Assembly (NCBI RefSeq): GCF_006912135.1
Contig: NZ_VIRS01000012.1
Location: 1-64,000, forward strand
Source: Cryptosporangium phraense
Lineage (GTDB): Bacteria; Actinomycetota; Actinomycetes; Mycobacteriales; Cryptosporangiaceae
Length of the DNA stretch: 64,000 bases
Direction: 5' to 3'
Positions 7,657-16,267 of the stretch are shown here, one piece after another. The notes beneath the pieces were generated by a model. It saw only the letters and a list, made by a program, of their open reading frames with translations, did no database searches and was not told where the DNA came from. The position numbers and the translations under genes were made by a program. Within the stretch, counting starts at the first letter, position 1, and each line of letters opens with the position of its first letter.

Positions 7657-8708
7657 CAGCGGGCGATCTTCCCGGCCCGCTGGATCAGGTAGTTGACCGT
7701 GATCCAGAACTGCCGGAACGCCGGGTTCCGGGTCTGCTTGTGGTGGTACCGGTAGTAGATCTGCTGGGCGATCGCGGCCAGCCGGAACAGCCCGAACACC
7801 TCGTAGAAGGCCCAGTTCCCGGCGGGCAGCCCGGCCCGGTCGCAGTAGTACTCGACGACCTCGTGCCTGGTCGGCATCCCGGGCAGGTGCGTCGGCTGCC
7901 GCCGGGCCCGCTGGGACAGGTACGGGTCGTCGTGCTGGATCCAGTACGCCAGCGCCCCGCCGAGGTCCATCAGCGGATCGCCGATCGTCGCCATCTCCCA
8001 GTCCAGGACGCCGACGACCCGCAACGGATCGTCCGCGGCCAGCACGACGTTGTCCAGCCGGTAGTCGTTGTGGATCAGGCACGACCGGACGTCGTCGGGC
8101 TGGTTGTCGGCGAGCCAGGACATGAGCCGCTCGGCCTTCGGCACGTTCCAGGTGCGGGCCTTGCGGTACCGGTCGGACCAGCCGCGGACCTGCCGTTCGA
8201 CGTACCCGGCCCCGCGCCCGAGGTCGGCCAGCCCGGCCGCGTCCGGGTCGACGTCGTGCAGCTCGACGAGCGTGTCGACGACCGTGAACGCGAGCGTGCG
8301 GGCCTGCACCGGATCCAGCTGGACCTCGGGCGGGAAGTCCTTGCGGGGGATGATCCCGTTCAGCCGCTCCATGACGTAGAAGTCCGCGCCGATGACCGCG
8401 GGGTCGTCGCAGAACGCGACCATCCCGGGGACGTACCGGAACACCGGCGCGAGCTGCTTCTGGACCCGGTACTCGCGGCCCATGTCGTGCGCCGACGACG
8501 CTTTGCGCCCGGCCGGAGGGCGGCGGAGGATCAGGTCCCGGTCGGGGTAGCGCAGCAGGTAGGTCAGGTTCGACGCGCCACCCGAGAACTGCCGGACCTC
8601 GGGCCCGCCGGCTAGGCCGTCGAGGCCGTCGACGCGCTCGGCCAGCCACTTGTGCACGGCGGCGACGTCGAAGGCGTCCTCGCTGCGTACCGCTCTGTGA
8701 TCCACCAC
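7656..8708 (-). CDS. Aminoglycoside-phosphotransferase-fold kinase (ACAD10/11-like)
   Basis: The 350-residue product has the APH/choline-kinase fold signatures: an ATP-binding N-lobe with FSGGASNLTYLL, the catalytic loop IHNDYRLDN with Asp215 and Asn220, and the metal-binding VLDWEMATIGDP with Asp236. It belongs to the actinobacterial phosphotransferase family that corresponds to the kinase half of animal ACAD10/ACAD11, where it is fused to an acyl-CoA dehydrogenase and acts on hydroxy-acyl groups. A role in hydroxyacyl-CoA or lipid catabolism is therefore more likely than drug resistance. The GTG at 8708 was chosen because the upstream open frame is antisense to a transporter gene. No strong ribosome site is seen. 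Coupled to the histidine phosphatase by ATGA. Confidence 0.82.
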   Translation of the reverse strand: MVDHRAVRSEDAFDVAAVHKWLAERVDGLDGLAGGPEVRQFSGGASNLTYLLRYPDRDLILRRPPAGRKASSAHDMGREYRVQKQLAPVFRYVPGMVAFCDDPAVIGADFYVMERLNGIIPRKDFPPEVQLDPVQARTLAFTVVDTLVELHDVDPDAAGLADLGRGAGYVERQVRGWSDRYRKARTWNVPKAERLMSWLADNQPDDVRSCLIHNDYRLDNVVLAADDPLRVVGVLDWEMATIGDPLMDLGGALAYWIQHDDPYLSQRARRQPTHLPGMPTRHEVVEYYCDRAGLPAGNWAFYEVFGLFRLAAIAQQIYYRYHHKQTRNPAFRQFWITVNYLIQRAGKIAR

Positions 8709-8725
8709 GGTACGAGACGGTACCG
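8708..8725. promoter_or_regulatory. Inverted repeat at the start of the APH-like gene
   Basis: CGGTAC (8708-8713) and GTACCG (8720-8725) form a 6-bp inverted repeat that overlaps the GTG start. On the minus strand the same stretch reads as two direct GTACCGT copies 3 bp apart. It sits in the 26-bp gap after the permease gene. It may be an operator or a weak hairpin terminator for the transporter operon. Confidence 0.3.
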
Positions 8726-8734
8726 GACTATGTC

Positions 8735-9595
8735 TCACCCCTTCTCCGCTCCGCCGGTCAGACCTTCGACGAGCAGCCGCTCCCCGGCGAAGAACAGCGC
8801 GACGATCGGGGCGGTGAGCAGCACCGAACCGGCCATCAGCACGGTCGTCGGGATCTCGATCGTCCCGGCCAGCTGGGAGAGCCCCAGCGACACGGTCCAC
8901 CGGTCCTGCCGCTCGACCAGGAACAGCAGCGCGAACAGGTACTCGTTCCAGGCGATCATGAATACGTAGAGCGCGGTGGCGGCCAGCGCCGGACGGGACA
9001 GCGGCAGCGACACCCGCCAGATCACGCCGAGCCGCCCGCACCCGTCGAGCTGGGCCGCCTCCTCCAGGCTCACCGGGATCGTGTCGAAGTAGCCGCGCAG
9101 CATGTAGAGCGTCACCGGGACGGTCTGCGCCACGTACACCAGCACCAACGCGACCAGCGATCCGCGCAGCCCGAGCCGGCTGAGCACCACGTAGAGCGGG
9201 ATCGCCAGCACGATCGCCGGGAACAGGTAGATGGCCAGGAACAACGCGTCGACCTGGCGCCGTCCGGCGAACCGCAGCCGGGTCACCGCGTAGGCACCCG
9301 GGATCGAGACCGCCAGCGTGACGACGACCGTGGCCACCGAGACCGCCGCGCTGATCTCGATGAACCGCACGAACCCCTGCCCACCGGCGTCGACCGACTT
9401 CAGCACCTCCCGGTAGGCACCGAGGTTGAAGCCACCGGGCGCGAGCGACCCGGGCGAGAGCTGCACGTCCTGGATCAGCCGGAACGACAGCAGCACCATG
9501 TAGTAGAAGGGGAACAGGCTGACCACGGTCAGGAAGACGATCGTGACCCAGCGGAGCACCCCGAACGTGACGTTCTCGACCCGGTCCCGATTCAT
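8735..9595 (-). CDS. Carbohydrate ABC transporter permease (MalG type)
   Basis: The 286-residue inner-membrane protein has six hydrophobic segments and the permease EAA loop (SLEEAAQLDGCGRLGVIWRV), which docks to an ATPase. Its N-terminus (SLFPFYYMVLLSF) and the family motif LFAIYLFPAIVL-like region match CUT1 sugar permeases of the MalG type. The ATG start overlaps the stop of the MalF-type gene by ATGA. It forms the translocation pore together with that protein. No ATPase is encoded here; CUT1 systems in actinobacteria commonly borrow a shared MsiK-like ATPase. Confidence 0.9.
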   Translation of the reverse strand: MNRDRVENVTFGVLRWVTIVFLTVVSLFPFYYMVLLSFRLIQDVQLSPGSLAPGGFNLGAYREVLKSVDAGGQGFVRFIEISAAVSVATVVVTLAVSIPGAYAVTRLRFAGRRQVDALFLAIYLFPAIVLAIPLYVVLSRLGLRGSLVALVLVYVAQTVPVTLYMLRGYFDTIPVSLEEAAQLDGCGRLGVIWRVSLPLSRPALAATALYVFMIAWNEYLFALLFLVERQDRWTVSLGLSQLAGTIEIPTTVLMAGSVLLTAPIVALFFAGERLLVEGLTGGAEKG

Positions 9596-10491
9596 CGCGG
9601 CCTCACCAGCCGCAGGTACACGCCGACGAACAGCGCCAGCGCCACCGCGAGCACCAGCGCCTCGGCCGACGCCGCCCCGATGTCGCCCCGCGACGTCAGG
9701 AAGTCGTAGACCCGGACGCTCACCACCTCGGTGCCGGAGCCGCCGCCGGTGAGCAGGTAGACGTCGTCGAACTTGGTGAACGTGAGCACGAACCGGAGCA
9801 CGGTGAGCACCGCGATCACCGGCAGCAGCTGCGGCAGCACGACGTGCCGGAACCGCTGGGTCAGCGTCGCGCCGTCGACCAGCGCGGCCTCCTCGAGGTC
9901 GCGGGGCAGCGCCTGCATCCGGGCGAGCAGGAACAGGAACGCGAACGGGAAGTACCGCCAGCCTTCGAACACGATCACGGTGATCAGCGCGGTCGGCACG
10001 TGCATCCCGAGGAACGTCCCCGAGACCTGGTTGAGGAAGTCGACCGGCCGGTCCCAGCCCAGCAGCTTCGTGCCCCAGGCGTTCAGGACCCCGTACTCCG
10101 GGTTGAGCATCGTCTGCCAGACGAACGTCGCTCCGACGACCGGCGCGATGTACGGCAGCAGGAACGACGCCCGGACCAGCGTCCGGCCGCGGAACGGCCG
10201 CCGGACGGCCAGCGCGGCGGCCAGCCCGAGCGCGATCGAGAGGCCAACGCCGAACACCGTGTAGGCGACCGTCGTCCAGAGCGTGTCCCAGAACCCCGGG
10301 CTGCCGAACACCCGCTCGATGTTCTGGGTGGTGAAGCTGCCGAACAGGCCCTTCCGACGCAGGTCGATCACCCGGACCCGCTGGAACGCCAGCAGCACCG
10401 TCCACAGGATCGGCGCGACGACCACGACCAGGACGATCGTCAGCGTCGGCGCGAGCAGCCCCCAGCCGGTCCGGGTCTCGCCCCGGCTCAC
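9592..10491 (-). CDS. Carbohydrate ABC transporter permease (MalF type)
   Basis: The 299-residue product has six transmembrane segments. It starts with a MalF-like TM1 (GLLAPTLTIVLVVVVAPILW), has a periplasmic loop containing FGSFTTQNIERVF, and carries the EAA loop DLEEAALVDGATLTQRFRHV. It is the partner of the MalG-type permease. The GTG start overlaps the stop of the binding-protein gene (GTGA), so the three genes are one operon in the order binding protein, MalF, MalG. Substrate cannot be told from the sequence. Confidence 0.9.
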   Translation of the reverse strand: MSRGETRTGWGLLAPTLTIVLVVVVAPILWTVLLAFQRVRVIDLRRKGLFGSFTTQNIERVFGSPGFWDTLWTTVAYTVFGVGLSIALGLAAALAVRRPFRGRTLVRASFLLPYIAPVVGATFVWQTMLNPEYGVLNAWGTKLLGWDRPVDFLNQVSGTFLGMHVPTALITVIVFEGWRYFPFAFLFLLARMQALPRDLEEAALVDGATLTQRFRHVVLPQLLPVIAVLTVLRFVLTFTKFDDVYLLTGGGSGTEVVSVRVYDFLTSRGDIGAASAEALVLAVALALFVGVYLRLVRPR

Positions 10492-11876
10492 TCGAGGCTC
10501 TTCTTGATGTCGGAGATCTGGTCGTCACACCGTTTCGCCGCCTCGGACGCGTCGATCTGGCCACTGGTCAGCGCGTTCACGGCCTTGGCGACCGGCAGTT
10601 CGCCGAGCGCGGCCCCGACGAGCTTGCCCTGGCCCTGCTCGATGCCCCAGCGGTCGAACGTGTCGACCGAGGAGACGAGCTGGTCGACGAGCGCGGCCGG
10701 GTACACGGTCGCGAGCGGGGCCTTCTTGTCCACCCCGGCCGGCAGCTTCCGCCAGGCGTCCACGTAGGCGTTCTTGTTCGAGGAGTCACCGGTGCGGACC
10801 GGCACCTTCCCCTCGGGGGCCTGGCCCAGCCAGCGGGTGTAGCCGCTGGACATCATGAACTGCACGAACTTCTTCGCGTCGTCGGTCTGCGCGGTGGCGC
10901 TGATCGCCCACGACACGACCTCGCCGAACTGGGCCGGCTTCGGTGAGTCGGTGCCCTCGATCGCGGTGACGACCCCGGTGTTCTTGGCCAGGAACGTCGG
11001 ATCGGACTTGCACTGCGGGCAGTTCGGGAGCGCGTCGGCACGCAGCCCGGCGAGCTCGTCGAGCAGGAACGAGGACCAGATCACCATCGCGGCGCGGCCG
11101 GAGAAGTACGTGGCCCGGGTCGAGTCGACGCTCTGCGCACCTTTCACCGAGCCGCTGGAGATCAGATCCTGATAGAACGAGAACGCGTCGACGCACTGCT
11201 TGCTGCCGATCGTGACCTTCCCGCTGTCGTCGACCATCTCGCAGCCGTTGCCCAGCGCCAGGTGCTCGAACGTCTGCGCGGTGAACGCGTCGTTCGCGAC
11301 GGTCGCCGACGTGATGCCGACCTGCCCTCCGGTGGTCAGCTTGCGGGCCGCGGCGGTGATCTTCCGGTAGGTGTCGGGCGCGTCGAGCCCGGCTTTCCGG
11401 AAGAGGTCGGTCCGGTAGAAGAGCAGCTGCGCCCACGCGTCGCTCGGCACGCCGAGCGGCTTGTCGCCGTCCTTGGTCAGCGTCAGCGCGCGTTCGTTGA
11501 ACGTGTCCGTCCCCAGCACTTTGAGGACGTCATTCGCCGCGCCGGTGTCGAGCAGCTCGTTCGCGTTGAGTGACCACAGTGCGGAGAGCGGGATCGCGCC
11601 CATCACGTCCGGGAGGTCGCCGCCGGCCGCCGCGGCCGTGATCAGCTTGCTGAACTGGTTCTCGTCGATGCCGACGTACTTGACCTTGATACCGGTGCTC
11701 TTGGTGAACTCCGCGATCACCTTCTGGGTGGCGGCCACCCGGTCGGCCTGGTTCTCCAGGCTCCAGACCGTCAGCGTTCCGTCGTCGTCCGACGAGTCGT
11801 CGCCGGAGCAGCCGGCCAGCATCGTCGCGCCGAGTAGCGCGGCCAGCAGGGTGGCGATCCAACCGGGGCGGGTCAT
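10488..11876 (-). CDS. Sugar-binding lipoprotein of ABC importer
   Basis: The 462-residue product starts with a lipoprotein signal (WIATLLAALLGATMLAGC, lipobox LAGC) followed by an acidic linker. The body is an extracellular solute-binding protein of the MalE/UgpB type (TLTVWSLENQADR, IAEFTKSTGIKVKYVGI, GDKPLGVPSDAWAQLLFYR, GRAAMVIWSSFLLDEL). It would capture an oligosaccharide outside the cell and pass it to the two permeases. The ATG at 11876 is preceded by GGAGGAGGG and was chosen over one 11 codons upstream. It is the first gene of the importer operon. Confidence 0.9.
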   Translation of the reverse strand: MTRPGWIATLLAALLGATMLAGCSGDDSSDDDGTLTVWSLENQADRVAATQKVIAEFTKSTGIKVKYVGIDENQFSKLITAAAAGGDLPDVMGAIPLSALWSLNANELLDTGAANDVLKVLGTDTFNERALTLTKDGDKPLGVPSDAWAQLLFYRTDLFRKAGLDAPDTYRKITAAARKLTTGGQVGITSATVANDAFTAQTFEHLALGNGCEMVDDSGKVTIGSKQCVDAFSFYQDLISSGSVKGAQSVDSTRATYFSGRAAMVIWSSFLLDELAGLRADALPNCPQCKSDPTFLAKNTGVVTAIEGTDSPKPAQFGEVVSWAISATAQTDDAKKFVQFMMSSGYTRWLGQAPEGKVPVRTGDSSNKNAYVDAWRKLPAGVDKKAPLATVYPAALVDQLVSSVDTFDRWGIEQGQGKLVGAALGELPVAKAVNALTSGQIDASEAAKRCDDQISDIKKSLE

Positions 11877-12200
11877 CAGTGGGTCCCTCCTCCAGGCGCT
11901 GAAGTCCACTCAGAATCCCACCGATGCGTGGATTTAGCTGCTAGTAACGCAGATCGCGCCGAAACCGGATGAGTGGTGCGTCTTAGCCTGTCACGAGCGG
12001 AGAACACGCGGTGACGGGAAAGAGTCGCAGCTGTAACGCGCGTCTCAATGGGGTTGACAGTCCTGAATGGAAGCATCCTTGTCGCCTCAACCGTCACTTT
12101 GCTAGCGTCCGCCCGCAGGACAATTCCGGGTCGGTTCTGCATCAACGCAACCTCCGGCGCACCGTCAGGTGCCGACCCGGGCCCGTCGGTGCGAGGTGCG
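11877..12200. promoter_or_regulatory. Divergent control region, importer / conservon
   Basis: This 324-bp stretch separates the importer operon (leftward) from the conservon (rightward) and contains no convincing gene. Rightward, TTGTCG (12079-12084) and TAGCGT (12103-12108) with an 18-bp spacer form a plausible housekeeping promoter, and TTGACA at 12054-12059 is another possible -35 without a good -10. The kinase start has a GAGG about 5 bp upstream. On the importer side is GATTTAGCTGCTA at 11931-11943, which recurs near 19.93 kb. Confidence 0.4.
11931..11943. promoter_or_regulatory. GATTTAGCYGCTA element, copy 1
   Basis: GATTTAGCTGCTA lies 54 bp upstream of the sugar-binding lipoprotein start. 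A copy with one difference lies upstream of the second sugar-binding lipoprotein gene (19930-19942). The core is a near palindrome (TTAGC-N-GCTAA in the second copy). A shared LacI-type operator is possible but unproven. Confidence 0.3.
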
Positions 12201-15200
12201 ATGAAGTTCCGGAGCCGGTCCGTCCTGGCAAAGCTCGTGTCCCTTCTCGCGCTGCCGCTGATCACGCTCGTGGTGCTGTGGGCGATCGCGGCCAGCGTCG
12301 CGCTGTCCGACGCGGTCACGCTGCTCGCGGTTTCCGGCCGCTCCAACGAGATCGGCTTCCCCGGCGCGACGCTCGCCGAGGCCCTGCAGGTCGAGCGCAA
12401 GATCTCGGTCGTCGACGTCGGCGCGGGCCGGCGCAACAGCGCCGAACTGACCGCCGCACGCAAGACCACCGACGCGGCCTACGCCGATTTCCAGCGGAAA
12501 GCGCTGGACAACCGGTACTCCGACGATCTGCGCCCGGAGCTCGACGCGGTGGTGGACGCGGCCAAGGAGCTGCCCGACCAACGCGCCTGGATCGACACCG
12601 GCGCGAGCCCCCGGATGACCGTGGCCGACTACTACAGCGGGCTGATCCACAAGATCTTCACCACGCTGTACGCGCTGGGGGCGGTCCACGAGCCGGGCCG
12701 CGGGCACCGCAGCGACGGCCTGCTGGAGTTCGGCGAGGCCGCCGAGATCTTCAGCCAGGAGACCGCGATCGTGGCCGGTGCGCTGGCCGCCGGGAGCTTC
12801 CAGCCCGACGAGTACGACCGCACGGTCAGCCTGATCAACACCCGCCGGTTCCTGCTCGTCAACGTGCAGCAGAAGTACCCGCCCGAGGAGCAGCGGACGC
12901 TCGCCGCGCTCGACGATCCGTCCGAGAACCGACGGCTGTCCGACATGGAGGACACGATCATCCGGGACGGCAGCCGCACCAGCCGTCCGCCGATCGACGC
13001 GAGCGAATGGGACACCACCACCACCGCGGTGACCAAGGCCTACGCCGACTTCAGCCGGGAGTCGGCCCTGCGGTTCACCGAGTTCCTCAAGCCCACCGGG
13101 TACCGGACGATCGCGCTGCTGGTCATCGCCGGTCTGCTCGGCCTGATCGCGGTCGTCGTGTCGATCCTGGTCTCGATCCGGATCGCCCGCTCGCTCGTCG
13201 CCGAGCTGGTCGGCGTCCAGCGGTCGGCGCAGAACCTGGCGTCGGTGGAGCTGCCCGCGGTCGTCCGGCGGCTGCGGGCCGGTGAGAGCGTCGACGTCAG
13301 CGCCGAAGTGCAGCCGATGAGCGGCTTCCGGATCCGGGAGGTCGAGAGCGTCGCGGCGGCGATGGACGCGGCCCGGTCGACCGCGGTCGAGGTCGCGGTG
13401 GAGGAGGCCGAGCTCCGCCGGGGCGTCCGCGAGGTGTTCCTGAACCTGGCCCGGCGCAGCCAGGCCCTGGTGCACCGCCAGCTGACGCTGCTCGACGCGA
13501 TGGAGCGGCGGGAGAAGGACCCCGAGGAGCTCGAGGACCTGTTCCAGCTCGACCACCTGGCGACCCGGATGCGCCGGCACGCCGAGGACCTCATCGTGCT
13601 GTCCGGGTCGACGCCCGGCCGGGGCTGGCGCAACCCGGTGCCGCTGATCGACGTCATGCGCGGTGCGGTGGCCGAGGTCGAGGACTACGCGCGGGTGCGG
13701 GTGATCGGGGCGACCCGGGCGTCGCTGGCCGGGCGCGGGGTCTCCGACGTCATCCACCTGCTGGCCGAGCTGATCGAGAACGCGACGACGTTCTCGCCGC
13801 CGCACACGACCGTGCACGTGTCGGGCGAGCTGGTGCCGGCCGGGTTCGCGATCGAGATCGAGGACCGCGGGCTGGGCATGCCGGCCGACCAGCTGGACAC
13901 GTTGAACGGGCGGCTGGCCGAGCCGCCCGAGTTCGACCTGCTGCACAGCGAGCGGCTCGGGTTGTTCGTCGTCGGGCAGCTGGCCCGGCGGCACGACATC
14001 AAGGTGCTGCTGCGCGGGTCGCCGTTCGGCGGGACGACCGCGATCGTGCTGTTGCCCGCGGCGATGGTGATCACGCCCGAGCAGGGCAGGCACCGGACGC
14101 CGCCGGTTCCGGCGTCGGAGCCGGAGGTGCCGCCGACGTTGAGCATCGCGCCGCTGCCGCCCGAGGGGGCGGGGGCGCCGGTCGGGGCGGGGCGTTCGGG
14201 TGGGTCGTTCGGGGCGGACGAGGCCGTGGCCGCGTTGGAAGCCTTGAATGTCGGCGATGCGGTGCCTGGGCTTTCTGGGTTGTCCGGGCTGTCCGGCTCG
14301 GTCGGCTCGGTCGGCTCGGTCGGCCCGGTCGGCCCGGCTGGCTCGGCCGGCTCGGTCGGCTCGGTCGGCTCGGGGGCGGAGCCGGTGACTCCGGCGCGTC
14401 CGTACGAGCCTGAGGTGTGGACGTCGGAGAACGCGTGGCAGCCTCGGCCGTCGTCGGAGCCGGTCTCGGAGAGCGACCCGATGATCGTCGCCGCCGAGGC
14501 AGCTGAGGCGAACTACGCGCTGCGCGCGGACTACGGGCCGTCCGCGCTGTCGACGGGCCCGAAGCACGCGGCCGACCCGTCCCGCGGCGGTGACTCCGAG
14601 CGCGGAGGCGACCCTCAGCGCGGGAGCGACCCGCAGCGCGGAGGCGACCCTCAGCGCGGGAGCGACCCTCAGCGCGGGGGCGAGCGGGAGCGCGGGGGCG
14701 ACCCTCAGCGCGGGGGCGACCGCGGGGGCGAGCGGGAGCGCGGGGGCGAGTTGGAGTCGGCGGCCAACGGGGGTGCGCCGAACGGCGCGGCGCCGCCGCT
14801 GGCGCGGCGGGACCCGGGCGCGGGCTGGGAGCACCTGACGAGCCAGGGCCCGACCGGCCTTCCCCGGCGGGACCGATCGCGCCCGTCCGAGGCACCGCCC
14901 TCCCAGCAGCCGGCCCAGCCCGCCGACCCGGCGACGCCGGCCGCCCCCGGGAGCCCGGGAAGCCCGGCCGACCTCGGGGCGCCCGACCGCTTCGGGACGC
15001 CGGACGGCCTCGGGACACCCGACCGCCTCGGGACGCCGGACGGCCTCGGGACACCCGACCGCCTCGGGACGCCGGACGGCCTCGGGACACCCGACCGCCT
15101 CGGGACGCCGGACGGCCTCGGGACGCCGGACGGCGTCGGGGTGGCCGGGGACGGTCAGCCGGGCGCGGCGGAGGCGGGCGCGTATGTTCCGCCGCCCCGG

Positions 15201-15839
15201 GGCGTGCCCGGGACCGCGGGGTACGAACCGGTCGCCACGCGCGAGTCGGCGTTCCCCGAGCGGCCGGAACCGGCCGCCGAGGGTTCCGAGTCACCGGAAG
15301 CGACCCCCGGAGCCTGGGACGTGGACTTCCGGCCCCGAGGCGTGGCCCGCGCCCCGCTCGCCAGCCGAGGAGCCCCGGCGGAGACCGACCCCACCCCGGA
15401 GACGGACGAGCCGTCCGAGAAGGGCCTGGCCCGACTCGCCGCCGCGAACGGCTTGGGCACCCCGAACGGCTCGAGCACCCCGAACGGCTCGAGCACCCCG
15501 AACGGATTGGGCGGGCCGACCCGGATCCCGGAGACCACCACACCCCCGGCCACTCCGGGCGGTCTCCCACGCCGGGTGAGGCAGGCCAACCTGGCCGCTC
15601 CGCTCCGGGAGGGCACCGGGATCCCCCAGGCCCCGATCGAACCGACGACCACCCGCTCCCCCGAGGAGATCCGCGCGGTCATGGGCTCCTACCAGCGCGG
15701 CTCCGTGCTGGGACGAGAAAACGCGGCGCGTACCATCGCCGCGGACGAACCCCCAGAAGAAGAACCCGCGCCCACCCCAGACGACGGGGTACCGGCCGGC
15801 CGAGGCTCGAACACAGGCACGCTGGAGGGCGAGCGATGA
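12201..15839 (+). CDS. Conservon sensor kinase (CvnA-like) with long repetitive tail
   Basis: The product is 1212 residues. It has a transmembrane helix at about 12-35, an extracellular sensing region (about 36-300) resembling nitrate/nitrite-sensing-type domains, a second helix at about 303-330, a DHp-like region (LVHRQLTLLDAMERRE, then DHLATRMRRHAEDLIVLSG) and an HATPase domain at about 500-620 with N-box LAELIENATTFSPP (Asn527), IEDRGLGMPADQLD, and LGLFVVGQLARRH. From about 623 to the end the chain is disordered Pro/Gly/Ser/Arg sequence filled with repeats. In Streptomyces conservons the CvnA protein works with CvnB, C and D as a membrane complex resembling a G-protein-coupled receptor. 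The ATG at 12201 places the first helix at the N-terminus. The gene overlaps the next by ATGA. Confidence 0.88.
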   Translation: MKFRSRSVLAKLVSLLALPLITLVVLWAIAASVALSDAVTLLAVSGRSNEIGFPGATLAEALQVERKISVVDVGAGRRNSAELTAARKTTDAAYADFQRKALDNRYSDDLRPELDAVVDAAKELPDQRAWIDTGASPRMTVADYYSGLIHKIFTTLYALGAVHEPGRGHRSDGLLEFGEAAEIFSQETAIVAGALAAGSFQPDEYDRTVSLINTRRFLLVNVQQKYPPEEQRTLAALDDPSENRRLSDMEDTIIRDGSRTSRPPIDASEWDTTTTAVTKAYADFSRESALRFTEFLKPTGYRTIALLVIAGLLGLIAVVVSILVSIRIARSLVAELVGVQRSAQNLASVELPAVVRRLRAGESVDVSAEVQPMSGFRIREVESVAAAMDAARSTAVEVAVEEAELRRGVREVFLNLARRSQALVHRQLTLLDAMERREKDPEELEDLFQLDHLATRMRRHAEDLIVLSGSTPGRGWRNPVPLIDVMRGAVAEVEDYARVRVIGATRASLAGRGVSDVIHLLAELIENATTFSPPHTTVHVSGELVPAGFAIEIEDRGLGMPADQLDTLNGRLAEPPEFDLLHSERLGLFVVGQLARRHDIKVLLRGSPFGGTTAIVLLPAAMVITPEQGRHRTPPVPASEPEVPPTLSIAPLPPEGAGAPVGAGRSGGSFGADEAVAALEALNVGDAVPGLSGLSGLSGSVGSVGSVGPVGPAGSAGSVGSVGSGAEPVTPARPYEPEVWTSENAWQPRPSSEPVSESDPMIVAAEAAEANYALRADYGPSALSTGPKHAADPSRGGDSERGGDPQRGSDPQRGGDPQRGSDPQRGGERERGGDPQRGGDRGGERERGGELESAANGGAPNGAAPPLARRDPGAGWEHLTSQGPTGLPRRDRSRPSEAPPSQQPAQPADPATPAAPGSPGSPADLGAPDRFGTPDGLGTPDRLGTPDGLGTPDRLGTPDGLGTPDRLGTPDGLGTPDGVGVAGDGQPGAAEAGAYVPPPRGVPGTAGYEPVATRESAFPERPEPAAEGSESPEATPGAWDVDFRPRGVARAPLASRGAPAETDPTPETDEPSEKGLARLAAANGLGTPNGSSTPNGSSTPNGLGGPTRIPETTTPPATPGGLPRRVRQANLAAPLREGTGIPQAPIEPTTTRSPEEIRAVMGSYQRGSVLGRENAARTIAADEPPEEEPAPTPDDGVPAGRGSNTGTLEGER
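14281..14376 (+). repeat. 9-bp tandem repeats in the conservon kinase gene
   Basis: Imperfect copies of GGCTCGGTC run through this stretch and encode a Gly-Ser-Val/Ala/Pro tripeptide series (SGSVGSVGSVGPVGPAGSAG). All copies stay in frame. Confidence 0.85.
14583..14756 (+). repeat. 18-bp tandem repeats in the conservon kinase gene
   Basis: The unit GACCCTCAGCGCGGRRGC-like (18 bp) repeats about seven to nine times with small variations and encodes DPQRGG/DPQRGS and RERGGE hexads. The encoded stretch is rich in Arg, Asp, Glu and Gly and certainly disordered. Confidence 0.85.
14973..15138 (+). repeat. 36-bp tandem repeats in the conservon kinase gene
   Basis: Alternating 18-bp half-units CTCGGGACGCCGGACGGC and CTCGGGACACCCGACCGC form about four 36-bp units, encoding LGTPDGLGTPDR. 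Copies are nearly identical at the DNA level, which suggests recent expansion or ongoing homogenisation. Confidence 0.9.
15452..15511 (+). repeat. 18-bp tandem repeats (third family) in the conservon kinase gene
   Basis: Three in-frame copies of an 18-bp unit containing GGCTCGAGCACCCCGAAC encode the NGSSTP hexad. It resembles the GTPDG family at the protein level but uses different bases. Confidence 0.8.
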
Positions 15840-16267
15840 CACAGACGGCGAGAGCCACCGGGGAACTCAACTGGCTGCTCGACGACCTCGTCGACCGGGT
15901 GCCGCACGCCTCCCAGGCCGTGCTGCTCTCTTCGGACGGACTGATGATCGGCGGCTCCCGCGGGCTGAGCCGGGAGGACGGCGAGCACCTCTCCGCGGTC
16001 GCCTCCGGATTCCAGAGCCTCGCGCGCGGTGCCGGGCGCTACTTCGGCGGCGGAGCCGTCCGTCAGACAATCATCGAGATGGAGAACGCGTTCTTGTTCG
16101 TGACCGCCGCCGGCCGGGGTGCCTGCCTGGCGGTCCTGGGCGACGCGGAGTCCGATGTGGGGCTGATCGCGTACGAGATGGCGATGCTGGTGACGCGCGT
16201 CGGTACCTACCTGTCCACCTCACCGCGCTCGACGGCGCAGAGTCAGGTTGAAGGTGACCAGATGTGA
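15836..16267 (+). CDS. Roadblock/LC7 protein of conservon (CvnB-like)
   Basis: The 143-residue product is a roadblock/LC7-fold protein (LNWLLDDLVDRVPHASQAVL, LSSDGLMIGGSRGL, HLSAVASGFQSLARGAGRYF, VGLIAYEMAMLV). These proteins act as regulators of small GTPases and, in conservons, sit between the sensor kinase and the GTPase. It is translationally coupled at both ends (ATGA before, GTGA after). It is likely cytoplasmic and membrane-associated through the complex. Confidence 0.93.
   Translation: MTQTARATGELNWLLDDLVDRVPHASQAVLLSSDGLMIGGSRGLSREDGEHLSAVASGFQSLARGAGRYFGGGAVRQTIIEMENAFLFVTAAGRGACLAVLGDAESDVGLIAYEMAMLVTRVGTYLSTSPRSTAQSQVEGDQM

Noticed and set aside
7656-8708. Aminoglycoside resistance kinase
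   Set aside because: The APH fold is shared, but the sequence resembles the ACAD10/11-type phosphotransferases, so resistance is not a supported call.
12165-14834. An 889-codon antisense open frame over the conservon kinase
   Set aside because: It mirrors the GC bias of a real gene with recognisable domains; similar shadows lie opposite ureC, the DHA2 pump and malate synthase.
14281-15511. CRISPR-like array
   Set aside because: Repeats are contiguous, in frame and lack unique spacers; they encode a low-complexity protein tail. No cas gene is near.
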